From PALSA-1440 sp050011195 (GTDB lineage: Bacteria; Verrucomicrobiota; Verrucomicrobiia; Limisphaerales; UBA8199): 36,231 nucleotides of DNA. The stretch spans positions 1 through 36,231 of the forward strand of contig JBEKJO010000042.1 of NCBI GenBank assembly GCA_050011195.1, given 5' to 3'. A model generated the notes under the pieces. It saw only the letters and a program-made list of their open reading frames with translations. It was not told the origin of the DNA and did not search any database. Below, one piece after another: positions 7,245-16,470 of this stretch; position 1 is the stretch's first letter; each line of letters begins with the position of its first letter. The position numbers and the translations under genes were made by a program.

Positions 7245-8390
7245 TTAATGCCGCAACTTGTTACGAAATTGGGCAGGAGACATCCCGGTGCTCTGCTTGA
7301 AAGCAATGGTGAAGCTGTTGGCACTCTGATAGCCGCACATGCGAGCCAGCACCTCGATCTTATAGGCCGATTCGCCAAGCAGTTTCTTGGCACGTTCAAT
7401 CCGAACCCTGTGCAGCTCGTGTCCCGGACTTCGGCTGAGGTGGTCCTGGAAAGCTTTCTGCAGGCCACGACGCGACATAGCGGCGACGCCAACCAAATCT
7501 TTAACGCTGATCGGTTCCTGGCAGTGCTCCCAAATGAAGCGCAGGCTCCGGGCCACGCCCGGGTGCCTGATCGCCAGCAGGTCGCTGCTCTTGCGGACAA
7601 TCAGTTCCGTTGCGGGAATCCGAACCGGCTCTTTGGGAGGCGGCTTGCCGCTCATCAGCCTGTCCAGCAGCTCGGCACCGCGGTACCCGAGTTCCTCCAG
7701 ATTGGTGTCCACGCTCGAAATGGGCGTGTGCATCGCGTCCGCCGCCAGGAGATAATTCTCCGCTCCGACGAGAGCCACCTGGTCGGGAACAGCAATGCCG
7801 CCCTTCTCCGCGGCTTCAAGCACATCCAAGGCGTGCTGATCGTTGGCGGCGAAGAGCGCCAGCGGTTTGGGCGCCTTCTTGATCTGAAGCGCCAGCCAGT
7901 CTCGCTTGCGTTTCCACTGCTCGCGGCTAGTGCAAAAGGCCGGGCTCTCATGCCATTTCAACCAGTCACAAGAATGGCCCGCCTTCCTCAACGCGGCGAC
8001 AAACCCCCTCCCTCGTTCATCGTACGACCAGTTGGCGGCATCGCTGTAAAACGCGAAGTTCGAAAAACCGCGGGAGAGGAAATGATCGGCAACCAACTGC
8101 GCAGCGTGGGCGTGGTCTTCGAGCACGCGGGGAAAATGCAGGTGGGGGCGGCGGAAGCTGAAGTCCACCGTGGGTTTGTTCTCGCGCTCGACAAACTCCG
8201 CCAGTTCGTCCCACGCGCCCAGCCAGGCCAGTATGCCATCGCCCGTCCAGCCCCAGGGAATGACCTTCTCCCGCGCAAGATTGGAGTAGAGAAACCACGA
8301 GTGTTCCTGAGCGTACCTCTCTATGCCCCGGTGGAGCCGGTAATCATACCACCCAAGTGCCAGCAGGACTCGTCTTTGCTTTTTTCTCAC
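7245..8390 (-). CDS. XylR-type transcriptional regulator (LacI-like sensor + AraC HTH)
   Basis: This 381-residue protein has the XylR architecture: an N-terminal periplasmic-binding-protein-like sugar sensor (RVLLALGWYDYRLHRGIERYA at the start, LALFAANDQHALDVLEAA and VPDQVALVGAENY in the middle, SSVDTNLEELGYRGAELLDRLM towards its end) followed by an AraC double helix-turn-helix over about residues 280-381 (ISVKDLVGVAAMSRRGLQKAF, then YKIEVLARMCGYQSANSFTIAFK and GMSPAQFR). Such proteins activate sugar catabolic genes on binding the sugar. I favour GTG 8390 because homologs begin just before RRVLLALGWYD; an ATG at 8441 would add 17 hydrophobic residues. It is the last gene of the pectin locus and its likely regulator. 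The stop codon lies in the loop of a 7-bp stem. Confidence 0.85.
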   Translation of the reverse strand: MRKKQRRVLLALGWYDYRLHRGIERYAQEHSWFLYSNLAREKVIPWGWTGDGILAWLGAWDELAEFVERENKPTVDFSFRRPHLHFPRVLEDHAHAAQLVADHFLSRGFSNFAFYSDAANWSYDERGRGFVAALRKAGHSCDWLKWHESPAFCTSREQWKRKRDWLALQIKKAPKPLALFAANDQHALDVLEAAEKGGIAVPDQVALVGAENYLLAADAMHTPISSVDTNLEELGYRGAELLDRLMSGKPPPKEPVRIPATELIVRKSSDLLAIRHPGVARSLRFIWEHCQEPISVKDLVGVAAMSRRGLQKAFQDHLSRSPGHELHRVRIERAKKLLGESAYKIEVLARMCGYQSANSFTIAFKQSTGMSPAQFRNKLRH

Positions 8391-8547
8391 GTCGCAGCGG
8401 TTCGCTGGTGCGGACACCAGCAAACCAAGCAAGAAAAGCATCTCCAGCCGGACTTGTCCAGACTAATGGAGCCGAGCGAGGGATTATCGTTGGCGGTGAC
8501 GCCGGCGCGCCCGGCGAGCCGGACGCTTCCAGGCCACTTCCCAGCGG

Positions 8548-10779
8548 TCATGGCAACTGCAGTAGATAAAAGCTCTGTGGAAAATTTGTGTCGGGGGTGT
8601 TGGTGAATACGAAGTGGCTGGCGCCGTCGAACTGGTTAGTGGCCACGCATGTCCATTGGTTTGCCGGCACGGCGACATTGGTGGAAGTCAGCACGTAGTA
8701 GATGCCGTCCGGCGTGCCGCCGCTGCCACTGATCACCAGGCTTCCGCCGCCGGTCGCCACTCTGATATCGCCAAAGGTCGGGGGCACACTCACCGTCAAG
8801 ACCGCCACCGCGCTGGTTGCCCCTCCGCCGGCGTTGGTGACAATGACCAAGTAACCACCGGCATCGGCGGGTTGAGCGTTGGAAACGGTCAGGGAGGCGT
8901 TGGTCCCGCCGGCGACGCTATTGGTGGTGTTGAACCACCATTGGTAGCTCAACGGGGGGCTGCCCGATGCGCCCACAGCGAACAGGGCGTTGCTCCCAGC
9001 CAGGACGGTTCGGCTCGTCGGCTGGTTGGTGATGGCCGGCGGGGACGAGGGATTCGTTGATGAAACCAGCAGGTTGACCTGCCCGGCGGTGTTGGTGTTG
9101 AAAGCGTAAGTGCAGCCCGCCGGCAGGCTGCCCAGCGCGGGGGGGCCCCAGGTCAGACCCCGGCCATAGGTGAACAGAGTATAGCTTTCGTCGGTGAAAC
9201 CAGCTCCCGCGGTGATATTAATGGTTCCGCTCGCGAGCAGGTTGCTGCTCACAACCAGTTTGGCCGCATTCGTGCCGAGGGCGAAATTCACTACGGACGA
9301 AGCTGTCAACTGCAGGTTATTGCTGACGGTAAGAGTGCTGCCGCTGAGGGTAACGAGGGCGTTACCCAGGGCGTTGGTGTTGCTCAGGGAGGCGGGCGCG
9401 TTGTACAGGGCCAGGCCGTTGCCGAAGCCGTTGGTGGTGAGGCCGTCGAGCGTGACCGGATTGGCGGACGGCGCGCTGTTGCTAATGGTGACCTGCGCGT
9501 TATACAGCGAGAAGGTATTGCCACTGGACAAGGTGATCTGGGAATCTACGAATTGGATGGCGTTGGCGTTGTAGAGGTCGAAGTTGGCAGGGGCGGTGAT
9601 ATTGATTTTCCTCAAGATAATGTTGGTGGCGGGCATTTCGATGCGGCCCCAAATCAAACCGGCCTGTCCGCCGCTGGCAACCGTCGCGGTGAGGTTGCTG
9701 ATGACGATATTCCGCCAGATGGGAGTGTTGGCGGTGACCGAGTCAACTGTCTGCGTGGCGGCAGTTGACGGGCTAACGCCGACGGGCGTTCCAATCTCGT
9801 TGTAATAGCTGTAGATCAGAATGGGTTCATACCTGATGTTGGTCATGTTGAGGTTGTAATACGCAAGATTCTGCGCCACCCCGCCCGCGCCCGGTGAACT
9901 GGTGGCGTTATCGGACTTCATGCGAATGCCGTTATCCGTCCCGTTGAAGGTGCAGTTAATCACCGTCAGATTCGAGACCCCGCCGGCGGTGTTGCTGCCA
10001 ATACTGATCCCGTGTCCGTCACCGAAGGCGCAATTGGTAACCAGAATGTCGGAGGCAATCGCGCCACTACTGCTGCTGCCGATGGCGATATTGTCATCGC
10101 CCGTACTGATCGTGCAGTTCTGGACCAGGCAGTTGGTTCCCACCAGGTCAATGCCGTCGGTGTTATGCGACGGGGTGGTTGCGTGGGATGACGGCGCCTG
10201 TATGGTGACGCCCTGGAGGGTTATGTTTCCGTTCTTGCCTTTGAACACGATTTGTTGAGCGGGCGCGTTCGAGAAGGTCGCGTTCTGCACCAGCACGGTG
10301 TTGCAGTTGTTAAAAGAGATCATGTAGAGGCCGCAGCCAGGCTTGTTCGACCACCAATCCGCGCCTTGGCCATCAATCCCGCCGCCGCCGCTGATTTCGA
10401 TGTTGTTGAGGCTGGTGAGTGAAAGCAGCGGTGTGGTTGTCCACGTTGGGTACCAAGTCGCGTAAGGAAGCATTCTCAGCGTCGCCCCGGCATCAATCTG
10501 CAAATTGATCTTGTTTGTCATGGTGAGCGGCCCGGTCAGGTAAACCCCCGGCGCGGGGGTGGCGGGGATTTCCACCGTTCCGCCGCCGCGCGCATTTACG
10601 TCATTAATGGCCTTTTGAATGGCCGTCGTGTTGGTCGTTATGCCATCCCCGACCGCGTTGTAAGGGGCTTGGGTGACGTTGGTGGTGTAGGCAGGGATGT
10701 TCGGCAAGGCGGGCGTGCCGGCGTGAGCCAGACCGGCAAACGCGCACACCGCCAGGCCAAACGCGGCTCTTGTGTTCAT
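8548..10779 (-). CDS. Secreted GH28 polygalacturonase with Ig-like and C-terminal modules
   Basis: This 743-residue secreted enzyme probably hydrolyses alpha-1,4 bonds of polygalacturonan. After a signal peptide ending near AHA-20, the GH28 parallel beta-helix shows all family active-site motifs: NTD at 206-208, DD at 228-229 in STGDDNIAIG, GHG at 255-257 (H256) and RMK at 286-288. It is followed by an Asn/Ser/Thr-rich beta region, an Ig-like domain (TNQPTSRTVLAGSNALF, LSYQWWFNTTN and SNAQPADAGGYLVIVTNAGG) and a tail with YYVLTSTNVAVPANQW and SFYLLQLP, a C-terminal module I associate with secreted verrucomicrobial proteins. I chose ATG 10779; an upstream in-frame GTG at 10794 would add five residues before a good signal peptide. 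A conserved 16-bp motif lies 158 bp upstream of the start. Confidence 0.9.
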   Translation of the reverse strand: MNTRAAFGLAVCAFAGLAHAGTPALPNIPAYTTNVTQAPYNAVGDGITTNTTAIQKAINDVNARGGGTVEIPATPAPGVYLTGPLTMTNKINLQIDAGATLRMLPYATWYPTWTTTPLLSLTSLNNIEISGGGGIDGQGADWWSNKPGCGLYMISFNNCNTVLVQNATFSNAPAQQIVFKGKNGNITLQGVTIQAPSSHATTPSHNTDGIDLVGTNCLVQNCTISTGDDNIAIGSSSSGAIASDILVTNCAFGDGHGISIGSNTAGGVSNLTVINCTFNGTDNGIRMKSDNATSSPGAGGVAQNLAYYNLNMTNIRYEPILIYSYYNEIGTPVGVSPSTAATQTVDSVTANTPIWRNIVISNLTATVASGGQAGLIWGRIEMPATNIILRKINITAPANFDLYNANAIQFVDSQITLSSGNTFSLYNAQVTISNSAPSANPVTLDGLTTNGFGNGLALYNAPASLSNTNALGNALVTLSGSTLTVSNNLQLTASSVVNFALGTNAAKLVVSSNLLASGTINITAGAGFTDESYTLFTYGRGLTWGPPALGSLPAGCTYAFNTNTAGQVNLLVSSTNPSSPPAITNQPTSRTVLAGSNALFAVGASGSPPLSYQWWFNTTNSVAGGTNASLTVSNAQPADAGGYLVIVTNAGGGATSAVAVLTVSVPPTFGDIRVATGGGSLVISGSGGTPDGIYYVLTSTNVAVPANQWTCVATNQFDGASHFVFTNTPDTNFPQSFYLLQLP

Positions 10780-10936
10780 GGGCAGAAAATTCACTACGCT
10801 TCAGGCAGCAGGTCCGGTTCCCGGCAAGCTGCGGCTCTCAGAGAGAGACGGCGAAGACTAGACGCGAGCGACTCTGGCATCGAGGCAATATAACGCAATT
10901 AGCCAGTCTGTCACCAGTTGCATTTTGCAGGAAGGG

Positions 10937-10952
10937 TTGAAAATTGGGCACT
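10937..10952 (-). promoter_or_regulatory. Conserved 16-bp motif, site 1 (upstream of GH28-Ig gene)
   Basis: Plus-strand TTGAAAATTGGGCACT, 158 bp before the start of the minus-strand GH28-Ig gene. It is preceded at seven bases by TGCA, as at the other sites. It matches sites at 16455, 18211 and 24137. Function unknown; an operator for the XylR-type regulator is a guess. Confidence 0.55.
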
Positions 10953-11037
10953 CCAGGCTCGCGGGGCCTCGGGGCCTCCGTGTCGGCAGCCGTGTGGGGT
11001 CCACAAGCCGAGCAGCCATTTCGCGAACGCGATTGGG

Positions 11038-12042
11038 CTAAGGGTTTGCTTTCGGATTCCACCCGTCGTGGCCCCGCAGCACGTTTTGCAGTGTGAGAGC
11101 TTTTGCCTCCCTGGGGGTTAGCTGCTTTGCCCATCGGACGCGTCCGGCGGGATTGGCCCCCGGTCCAGCGCTGTTGAACTCGGCATAGCGGGCGGTTCTT
11201 TCGGCTTCAGGCTTTTTCCAGTTGTTCCAGCCCTCAGGCCGGACCACATCTGACATCTCGGTATCCAGAAAGATCGTGCTGGCATAAGCCCGCCAGGGGC
11301 GCCCGAGATACGTCCGAACTTCAGGCCGTTCGCCGGTGATTGTGCAGGCGGAGAAGACGAACCCGAACGGCTGGTTGTCCGGGGTCGAAGCGGCGGTGAT
11401 ATAGCCGTCCCGCTGGCAATGGAGGTGGCAGCGTTCGAAGAATGCCGTTGCGCCGCCGAAGATGAAATCCACGTGGCCGGCGATATAGCAGCCCTGGTAA
11501 AAATGGCGGCCGCGGTTAGCGAGGATGGTGTCCTGCCAGCCCAGGAATCGGCAGTTGCGAAACATGACCCGGTCACCCTCGACGCGGATGGCGAGCGCCT
11601 GTCCCACCGGCCCGGCGGAGTTTTCGAAGGTGATGTTCTCCGCGGTGAAATCGTCGGCGTCGATCACCGTCGAGGCGGTGCGAAACGTGCCGATCGGCTT
11701 TCCGTCCGGGCCGGGCAGGTTGGCGTGCAAATCGTAGGTGAGCACGGTTTTCTGTGGGTCTGCGCCGCACAGGTGGAAAAAACGCTTCTCGCGCTGGACG
11801 TAGATCAATTCCCGGTAAGTGCCAGGCTGGATATGAATGAGCACCGGGTTGTTGGCGCTGCCGGCGGGCACCGCCATGATCGCCTCCTGCACGGTCTTGA
11901 ACCGGGCGCTGCCATCGGCCGCGACTACCAAGTTGGTTTCGGCGGTGGCATGACTGGTTGCGGCGAGGCTGAGGAGAAGGGCGACTGACAGCAACCGGCT
12001 GGCCGGCAGGCAGAAAAGACAGAAAAGTGGTTTTGCGTTCAT
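11038..12042 (-). CDS. Pectinesterase (CE8 family)
   Basis: This 334-residue secreted carbohydrate esterase removes methyl groups from pectin, producing polygalacturonate for the GH28 enzymes next to it. A signal peptide (residues 1 to about 33, ending SHATA) precedes the right-handed beta-helix. Family motifs are complete: GQALA with Q148, GWQDT with Q170 and the acid D171, HVDFIFG with the nucleophile D192, and YLGRPW with R248. The length is normal for a single-domain CE8. ATG 12042 directly precedes the signal peptide. The gene lies 111 bp after the autotransporter-repeat gene and 258 bp before the GH28-Ig gene, and is probably co-expressed with at least one of them. Confidence 0.93.
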   Translation of the reverse strand: MNAKPLFCLFCLPASRLLSVALLLSLAATSHATAETNLVVAADGSARFKTVQEAIMAVPAGSANNPVLIHIQPGTYRELIYVQREKRFFHLCGADPQKTVLTYDLHANLPGPDGKPIGTFRTASTVIDADDFTAENITFENSAGPVGQALAIRVEGDRVMFRNCRFLGWQDTILANRGRHFYQGCYIAGHVDFIFGGATAFFERCHLHCQRDGYITAASTPDNQPFGFVFSACTITGERPEVRTYLGRPWRAYASTIFLDTEMSDVVRPEGWNNWKKPEAERTARYAEFNSAGPGANPAGRVRWAKQLTPREAKALTLQNVLRGHDGWNPKANP

Positions 12043-12092
12043 TCTCTTGCCCAGTCACCGGCTCGATGCACGGGCTTGCCGGTTGGGCGCGA

Positions 12093-12128
12093 ATTAACCG
12101 CGACCCCAACTTATCAGATACTGAATCC
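12093..12128. repeat. 36-bp intergenic repeat, copy A
   Basis: Matches 16916-16951 at 30 of 36 positions, with the shared core CCGCGACCCC and ATCAGAT. Both copies are intergenic, here between the pectinesterase gene and the autotransporter-repeat gene. Function unknown. Confidence 0.55.
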
Positions 12129-12153
12129 GATTTGCCGCCGACCGGGACGAGCC

Positions 12154-15100
12154 TTAAAATGGGCGGAGCAGGCGGTAGAACACGTTGGTCCTGGCCGGAT
12201 TCACGTTGATAACAACCTGGGTGGAGGATTGCGAATTAGGCAGGGCAAACCAGTTGTTGGTGGAGGTCACGCCCACCGAATTGGTCTGCAAAATCCAACC
12301 GAGGTAGTTTGCGGGCCAGCTCAGGGTCAGGTTATTCCCGGACAGAAAGGAACTGATGTTGGTGGCGGTGGTGGCCATCACTGACAGGACGGCAATCGTG
12401 CCATCGGTAGCCAGCTTGTTGGTCCAGGTCACGTAGGCTCCGGTAACCGACAAGGCGCCGCCATTGCCGACAGCCTTGTTGAAGAGGGCAAAGGTGTCAC
12501 CCGGCGCGAGGGCTGGACCGAGGTTGGTCACGGTCACTGTGCCGGTGCCCGTGTTGTTCAGGGTGCCGGACACCACCAGTTTGTCATTGGACGGCGAGGC
12601 GGATTTGTTGACTTCGATGGTGAGGTCGCCCGCCAGGGTGAGGTTGTTGTTGATCGTGAGCGTGCCGATGGCGTCGCCCGGGGCAAGGGCGCCGCCGACT
12701 TGCACGGTGACGGGACCGAGGATGGTGCCGGTGCCGCCGAGTATGCCATTGGTGGCCACGGTGACGGCGCCCGCGGCGAGCTGGCCGTTGACTTGCAGCG
12801 TGCCGTTGCTGACTGTGGTCGGGCCGGTATAGGTTTCAGTGTTGTTCAGGGCCAGGGTGCCGCTGCCGGTCTTGATCAGCCCGCAGACCAAACCGCCATC
12901 GCCGATAGCGCCCGAGAGCGTAGTCAAGGCAGTGTTGGTCACCTGGAAAACCCGGTTGGTCGCGCCCGTGGCGTCGTTGCCATTGAGGGTGCAGGGTCCC
13001 GAGAATGTGAGCTGGTTGGTGCCGCCAATGATTAAAGTCAAATTGTTCGTGGCGCTGGAATACTGGATTGGATTGGCGATGGTGTGGGCGCCGCCCCAGG
13101 CGAGCACGGTGCCGCTGCCGGTCAGGTCGGGAGTTTCAGGGGCCAAGTACAGCGGGCCGGTGCCAATCGGGCCGGAAAGAACGTTCCCGGAGCCATCCAC
13201 GGCAGTATCAATACCGAAGGCAATGGTGCCGGTGGTGGGCGTCGTGCCGCCGGAGTAAGTGTTGGTGGCATTGAGAATAGTGGCGCCGTTGCCTCGTTGG
13301 ATGAGGCCACCGCTGCCGGAGATCACGCCGTTATAGGTCTGGCTGCCGCTGGATTGGTAAGGCGCCCAGACGGTTCTGCTGTCGGTCAGGTTAAGGTTTC
13401 CATTGTAAACGGTGTTGGCGCCATAGATTCGCACCCGGGAGGAAGTGGTCCCGCTGTTGTTGTAATTGATGGTGAGTGTCTTGCCGTAGGGGCCGGACAA
13501 ATTGCCCAAAAGAACCGCGCCATAGGAACTGCTGGCGTCATAGTATATCGTGAAGTCGTCCGCCACAATAATGTCGCCGTTGATGCCGAGGCCCGCGCTG
13601 CCAGGCGGGACAATTTCCATCGTGCCGCCGGCCAGGGCCAATGTGACCGGGCCGGTGCCCAGGCCATTATAGTTGTTGAGGACCAGCCAGGCGCCGGCGT
13701 TGCTGATGATGGTGCCACCGGAGTAAGAATTCGCGTTATTTATCGTCAAGAGGCCCCCGCCGATATAAAGCAACTGGCCCGGACCCGCGAAGCCGCCGCT
13801 GCCCGAAAAGACGTAATCATTCCCGCGCACGGAAGTATTCACCGTAACGGAAGCGGCGCTGAGAAAGCTGCCCGCCAGGTTCACTGTTAAATTGGCTATG
13901 CCCGTATCGTTAAAAGTGACGGTGTCGCCGAAGTTGAATACCGTTGATGTGGCCCCGCTGAGCCAATCGGCGGTGGTAGCCAAATCCCAAACATTACCGC
14001 TGCCTGACCAGACCAGGTTGGCGGCCGTCCGCAGGGTGAGCGAGTTGGTGGTCGAATTGGTGGTGTAGCCGCCGGTGCCGGAAACCACGACATAGTAACC
14101 ATTGTTGCCGGAGGCGACGTCGGCTGCGCTGGCCGGGGAGATGATGAGAGTGGCACTGGTCGCACCCGAGATGTTGCCGGCATTAAGAAGGTTCGTGCCA
14201 TAGCGACCCCACTGATAGGTCAAGCCGACCCCGGTGGCGCAGACCGCGAAGTCGCACGAACCGCCCGCCGGGACGCTGACTGGAACTGGTTCGCAAGTGA
14301 GGCTGGGCGGGAGGGGCGCGGAGCTTTGGCCCGTGATGAGGATGGAACTAATGTCCATCGTCGGGTTAATACTGGTTCCGCTATTCCAGGCGGCAATGGC
14401 CAGACCGTTGAAGACGGAGGTGAGGAAGTTCGTCCCGGAACCGTTGGTGGCTATTTGCGAGAAGAGCGCCGTCCCGCCGGTGCCAGCGCCGGCAAACAAG
14501 CTATTGGAGATGGTCAATATGCTTACATCAGAGAGGGTGATTCTGAAATAGAGGGTGTACTGGCCCCCGGAAGTGAGGGCGATAGCGGTGGCCGGAGCGG
14601 TGGCCAGCGTGGCGCCTCCCGGGTTGTTGAAAGTGGTGGAGGTGCTCGCCCCGTTGCCGAGCAAATCCTGATTTTGGGAAGTTGTTCCCGACTCGTTCTG
14701 CAGCGGACGGGTGTAAAGTCTGGAAGTGCCGTTACTGGAGACCTGGGCGGCGTAACCCTGCCAATTCGCGCAATTGCCTGTGGCATATTGGGAGCCTGAG
14801 GTGCTGTTCAAACCGGCATTGGCAAGGCCGCCCGCCACCGGAGGGCTGCCACCGGAATTGAACAAACCAATCCAGAGATAGGACTTGACGCCACCGGCCA
14901 AAAGCGTTCCGCCAGTGTCGGTGAAGACGACGCTAAGATCGAGATAGTCACCGACCGAGTTGAGGGCGATTCCGTTAGTCGAGAACAAGGCCTGGGCTTC
15001 CCAGAAACCAGACGTCGTCGCAGCCGCCAGTTTCAGGCTGAGATCATTTGCAGCAATGGTTGAGTCGGTAGCGTTTTTGGGTGAAGCGAGGTCGTAGCTG

Positions 15101-15261
15101 GTATAGGAGGCGGTGGGTGTGCCGCCCGGGATGCTCGTGCCATCGAGGGAGCTGCCGTTGGAGAAATTATCGGTGAAGAAGGTGGTGGCCAGGGACACCA
15201 GCGGAGCGGCGACCAAGAGCGCGAAGGCAATAAAGCCGGCGAGGATTTTTTTTATATTCAT
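12154..15261 (-). CDS. Large secreted protein with autotransporter-type beta-strand repeats
   Basis: This 1035-residue protein has a signal peptide (about residues 1-26), a lectin-like N-terminal domain of about 290 residues that resembles the nearby PEP-CTERM protein, an Ig-like region (VSVPAGGSCDFAVCATGVG and LTYQWGRYGTNLLNAGNISG), and then a long beta-helical part with three passenger-associated repeats: NNANSYSGGTIISNAG, NATNTYSGGTTPTTGT and NNTETYTGPTTVSNGTLQV. It ends with LTLSWPANYLGWILQTNSVG and VFYRLLRPF, a C-terminal module seen in many verrucomicrobial exoproteins. No outer-membrane beta-barrel translocator is present, so despite the repeats it is not a classical autotransporter. 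Its place in a pectin locus suggests substrate binding or display, but no catalytic motif is visible. A 13-bp repeat pair lies upstream. Confidence 0.75.
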   Translation of the reverse strand: MNIKKILAGFIAFALLVAAPLVSLATTFFTDNFSNGSSLDGTSIPGGTPTASYTSYDLASPKNATDSTIAANDLSLKLAAATTSGFWEAQALFSTNGIALNSVGDYLDLSVVFTDTGGTLLAGGVKSYLWIGLFNSGGSPPVAGGLANAGLNSTSGSQYATGNCANWQGYAAQVSSNGTSRLYTRPLQNESGTTSQNQDLLGNGASTSTTFNNPGGATLATAPATAIALTSGGQYTLYFRITLSDVSILTISNSLFAGAGTGGTALFSQIATNGSGTNFLTSVFNGLAIAAWNSGTSINPTMDISSILITGQSSAPLPPSLTCEPVPVSVPAGGSCDFAVCATGVGLTYQWGRYGTNLLNAGNISGATSATLIISPASAADVASGNNGYYVVVSGTGGYTTNSTTNSLTLRTAANLVWSGSGNVWDLATTADWLSGATSTVFNFGDTVTFNDTGIANLTVNLAGSFLSAASVTVNTSVRGNDYVFSGSGGFAGPGQLLYIGGGLLTINNANSYSGGTIISNAGAWLVLNNYNGLGTGPVTLALAGGTMEIVPPGSAGLGINGDIIVADDFTIYYDASSSYGAVLLGNLSGPYGKTLTINYNNSGTTSSRVRIYGANTVYNGNLNLTDSRTVWAPYQSSGSQTYNGVISGSGGLIQRGNGATILNATNTYSGGTTPTTGTIAFGIDTAVDGSGNVLSGPIGTGPLYLAPETPDLTGSGTVLAWGGAHTIANPIQYSSATNNLTLIIGGTNQLTFSGPCTLNGNDATGATNRVFQVTNTALTTLSGAIGDGGLVCGLIKTGSGTLALNNTETYTGPTTVSNGTLQVNGQLAAGAVTVATNGILGGTGTILGPVTVQVGGALAPGDAIGTLTINNNLTLAGDLTIEVNKSASPSNDKLVVSGTLNNTGTGTVTVTNLGPALAPGDTFALFNKAVGNGGALSVTGAYVTWTNKLATDGTIAVLSVMATTATNISSFLSGNNLTLSWPANYLGWILQTNSVGVTSTNNWFALPNSQSSTQVVINVNPARTNVFYRLLRPF

Positions 15262-15343
15262 TGTCAGGTTTCAGGTTGTTTGGTTATAGAGGAAAAGACC
15301 GCGGCCGAAGGCAACGGCGCTTGATACGGTTTGGTTATGTTAT

Positions 15344-15373
15344 TTGAGGGGTGTAGCGCATTGAGGGGTGTAG
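15344..15373 (-). promoter_or_regulatory. Direct 13-bp repeat pair upstream of the autotransporter-repeat gene
   Basis: TTGAGGGGTGTAG occurs perfectly at 15344-15356 and 15361-15373, a 17-bp period, 83 bp before the ATG of the minus-strand gene. A tandem binding site for a regulator is possible. It does not resemble the 16-bp motif at the other promoters. Confidence 0.45.
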
Positions 15374-15385
15374 ATTACAGTTATG

Positions 15386-16291
15386 TCAGGGCTGAAAGTA
15401 GTTCACGATACGCCGAAAATTGAGGAGGTTTTCGCCGGGGCCAGGGTCGGCCCAAAGGGTCGAAGTGAACGCCTGCGGAATGGCCTTGGCGGTTTCGAAC
15501 CTCACGTGAGCATCAAGAAAGAGGGCATTCACTCCGAGAATGGCGTTGCCGTTCTTGTGGGGAAGAGCCGAGAGCGCATGGATCAAGTCAGTCGCAATGG
15601 TCTTAGTCGGGTCCACCTGGGTGGACTTCAAATCGACCGGCTCAGTGAGCTTGTTGCCGACGCTGTCCACGTACGGCGCATAAGCCAGCACTGGCAGTTC
15701 GTAACCCTGGATCAATTCGAGGGCCGGCACTTGGGGATAATAGTTGTAACCGGTGCGAACATTGTCGTCGGCGCCCGTGTTGGGGGGAGTGGTGGCGGGA
15801 GTCGAGGGCCAGAAGTTTGGCGGGGTTGCGTAATAGGGATAGCTCCAAGTCAGGTCGAGCTTGCTTCCGCTGGGGCAATAGAAGACTTGCGGGTTCGCAA
15901 CGTTTTTAGTAAAGAACAGAAGCCCAAGGTTGTAAGGCCCTCGGCTGAGGGTAGTGGTTGAGGGGATAACCCGGCAGGCTTCGTAGGTTTGCCAGGGATT
16001 CTCGCCTGACGGCAAACTGCACTGCGGCAGGAAATCGCTGTTGTCCGTGCCGTAAAGCGTGACCCCCGCGCCAATCTGGCGGAGATTGCTGGCGCAATTG
16101 ACACGCATCGCCTTTTCTTTTGAGGAGCTGAGGGCGGGCAGCAACAAGGCCGCCAGTATGGCAATGATGGCGATCACCACGAGCAGTTCGATGAGGGTAA
16201 ACGCACCACCTCGGCCGGACGCGGCGGTCACGGGCATCGAGCGCGCAGAGGCATGATGGTCTGGGGTTGATTTGGCTCTTTGTTGAGTCAT
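15386..16291 (-). CDS. Prepilin-like type II secretion protein (H-X9-DG type)
   Basis: This 301-residue protein carries a prepilin leader and transmembrane helix (FTLIELLVVIAIIAIL, about residues 31-46, cleaved after the preceding glycine), then a periplasmic part with SSSKEKAMRVNCASNLRQIG and, near the end, HKNGNAILGVNALFLDAHV. The latter resembles the H-X9-DG motif of the DUF1559-type pseudopilin-like proteins that are abundant in Verrucomicrobiota and Planctomycetota. Their function is largely unknown; they may assemble into short fibres or be anchored in the inner membrane. A conserved 16-bp motif lies 164 bp upstream. Why it sits in the pectin locus is unclear; co-expression with surface enzymes is plausible. 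Confidence 0.85.
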   Translation of the reverse strand: MTQQRAKSTPDHHASARSMPVTAASGRGGAFTLIELLVVIAIIAILAALLLPALSSSKEKAMRVNCASNLRQIGAGVTLYGTDNSDFLPQCSLPSGENPWQTYEACRVIPSTTTLSRGPYNLGLLFFTKNVANPQVFYCPSGSKLDLTWSYPYYATPPNFWPSTPATTPPNTGADDNVRTGYNYYPQVPALELIQGYELPVLAYAPYVDSVGNKLTEPVDLKSTQVDPTKTIATDLIHALSALPHKNGNAILGVNALFLDAHVRFETAKAIPQAFTSTLWADPGPGENLLNFRRIVNYFQP

Positions 16292-16454
16292 TATGATCGT
16301 TATTCAAATAACGCTAATTCCGACAATATTCAGCACGACGCGATCCGAAGCCATCTGTTCTTGCCCTGCCCATCCCGTGGCTCGGATGAACTTAAACCAT
16401 TGTAATATAATTGATTGCTTGAGGCTGTCCAACCCCTTTTTTCTGCAAGAGTAC

Positions 16455-16470
16455 TTGAAATTTGTGCACT
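16455..16470 (-). promoter_or_regulatory. Conserved 16-bp motif, site 2 (upstream of prepilin-like gene)
   Basis: Plus-strand TTGAAATTTGTGCACT with TGCA seven bases before it, 164 bp ahead of the prepilin-like gene start. The flank AACCCC-T-rich-TGCA also resembles site 4 at 24137. Confidence 0.55.

Noticed and set aside
7227..8606. 459-codon open frame antisense to the XylR-type gene
   Set aside because: The minus-strand protein has clear sensor and AraC motifs throughout; the plus-strand frame shows none.
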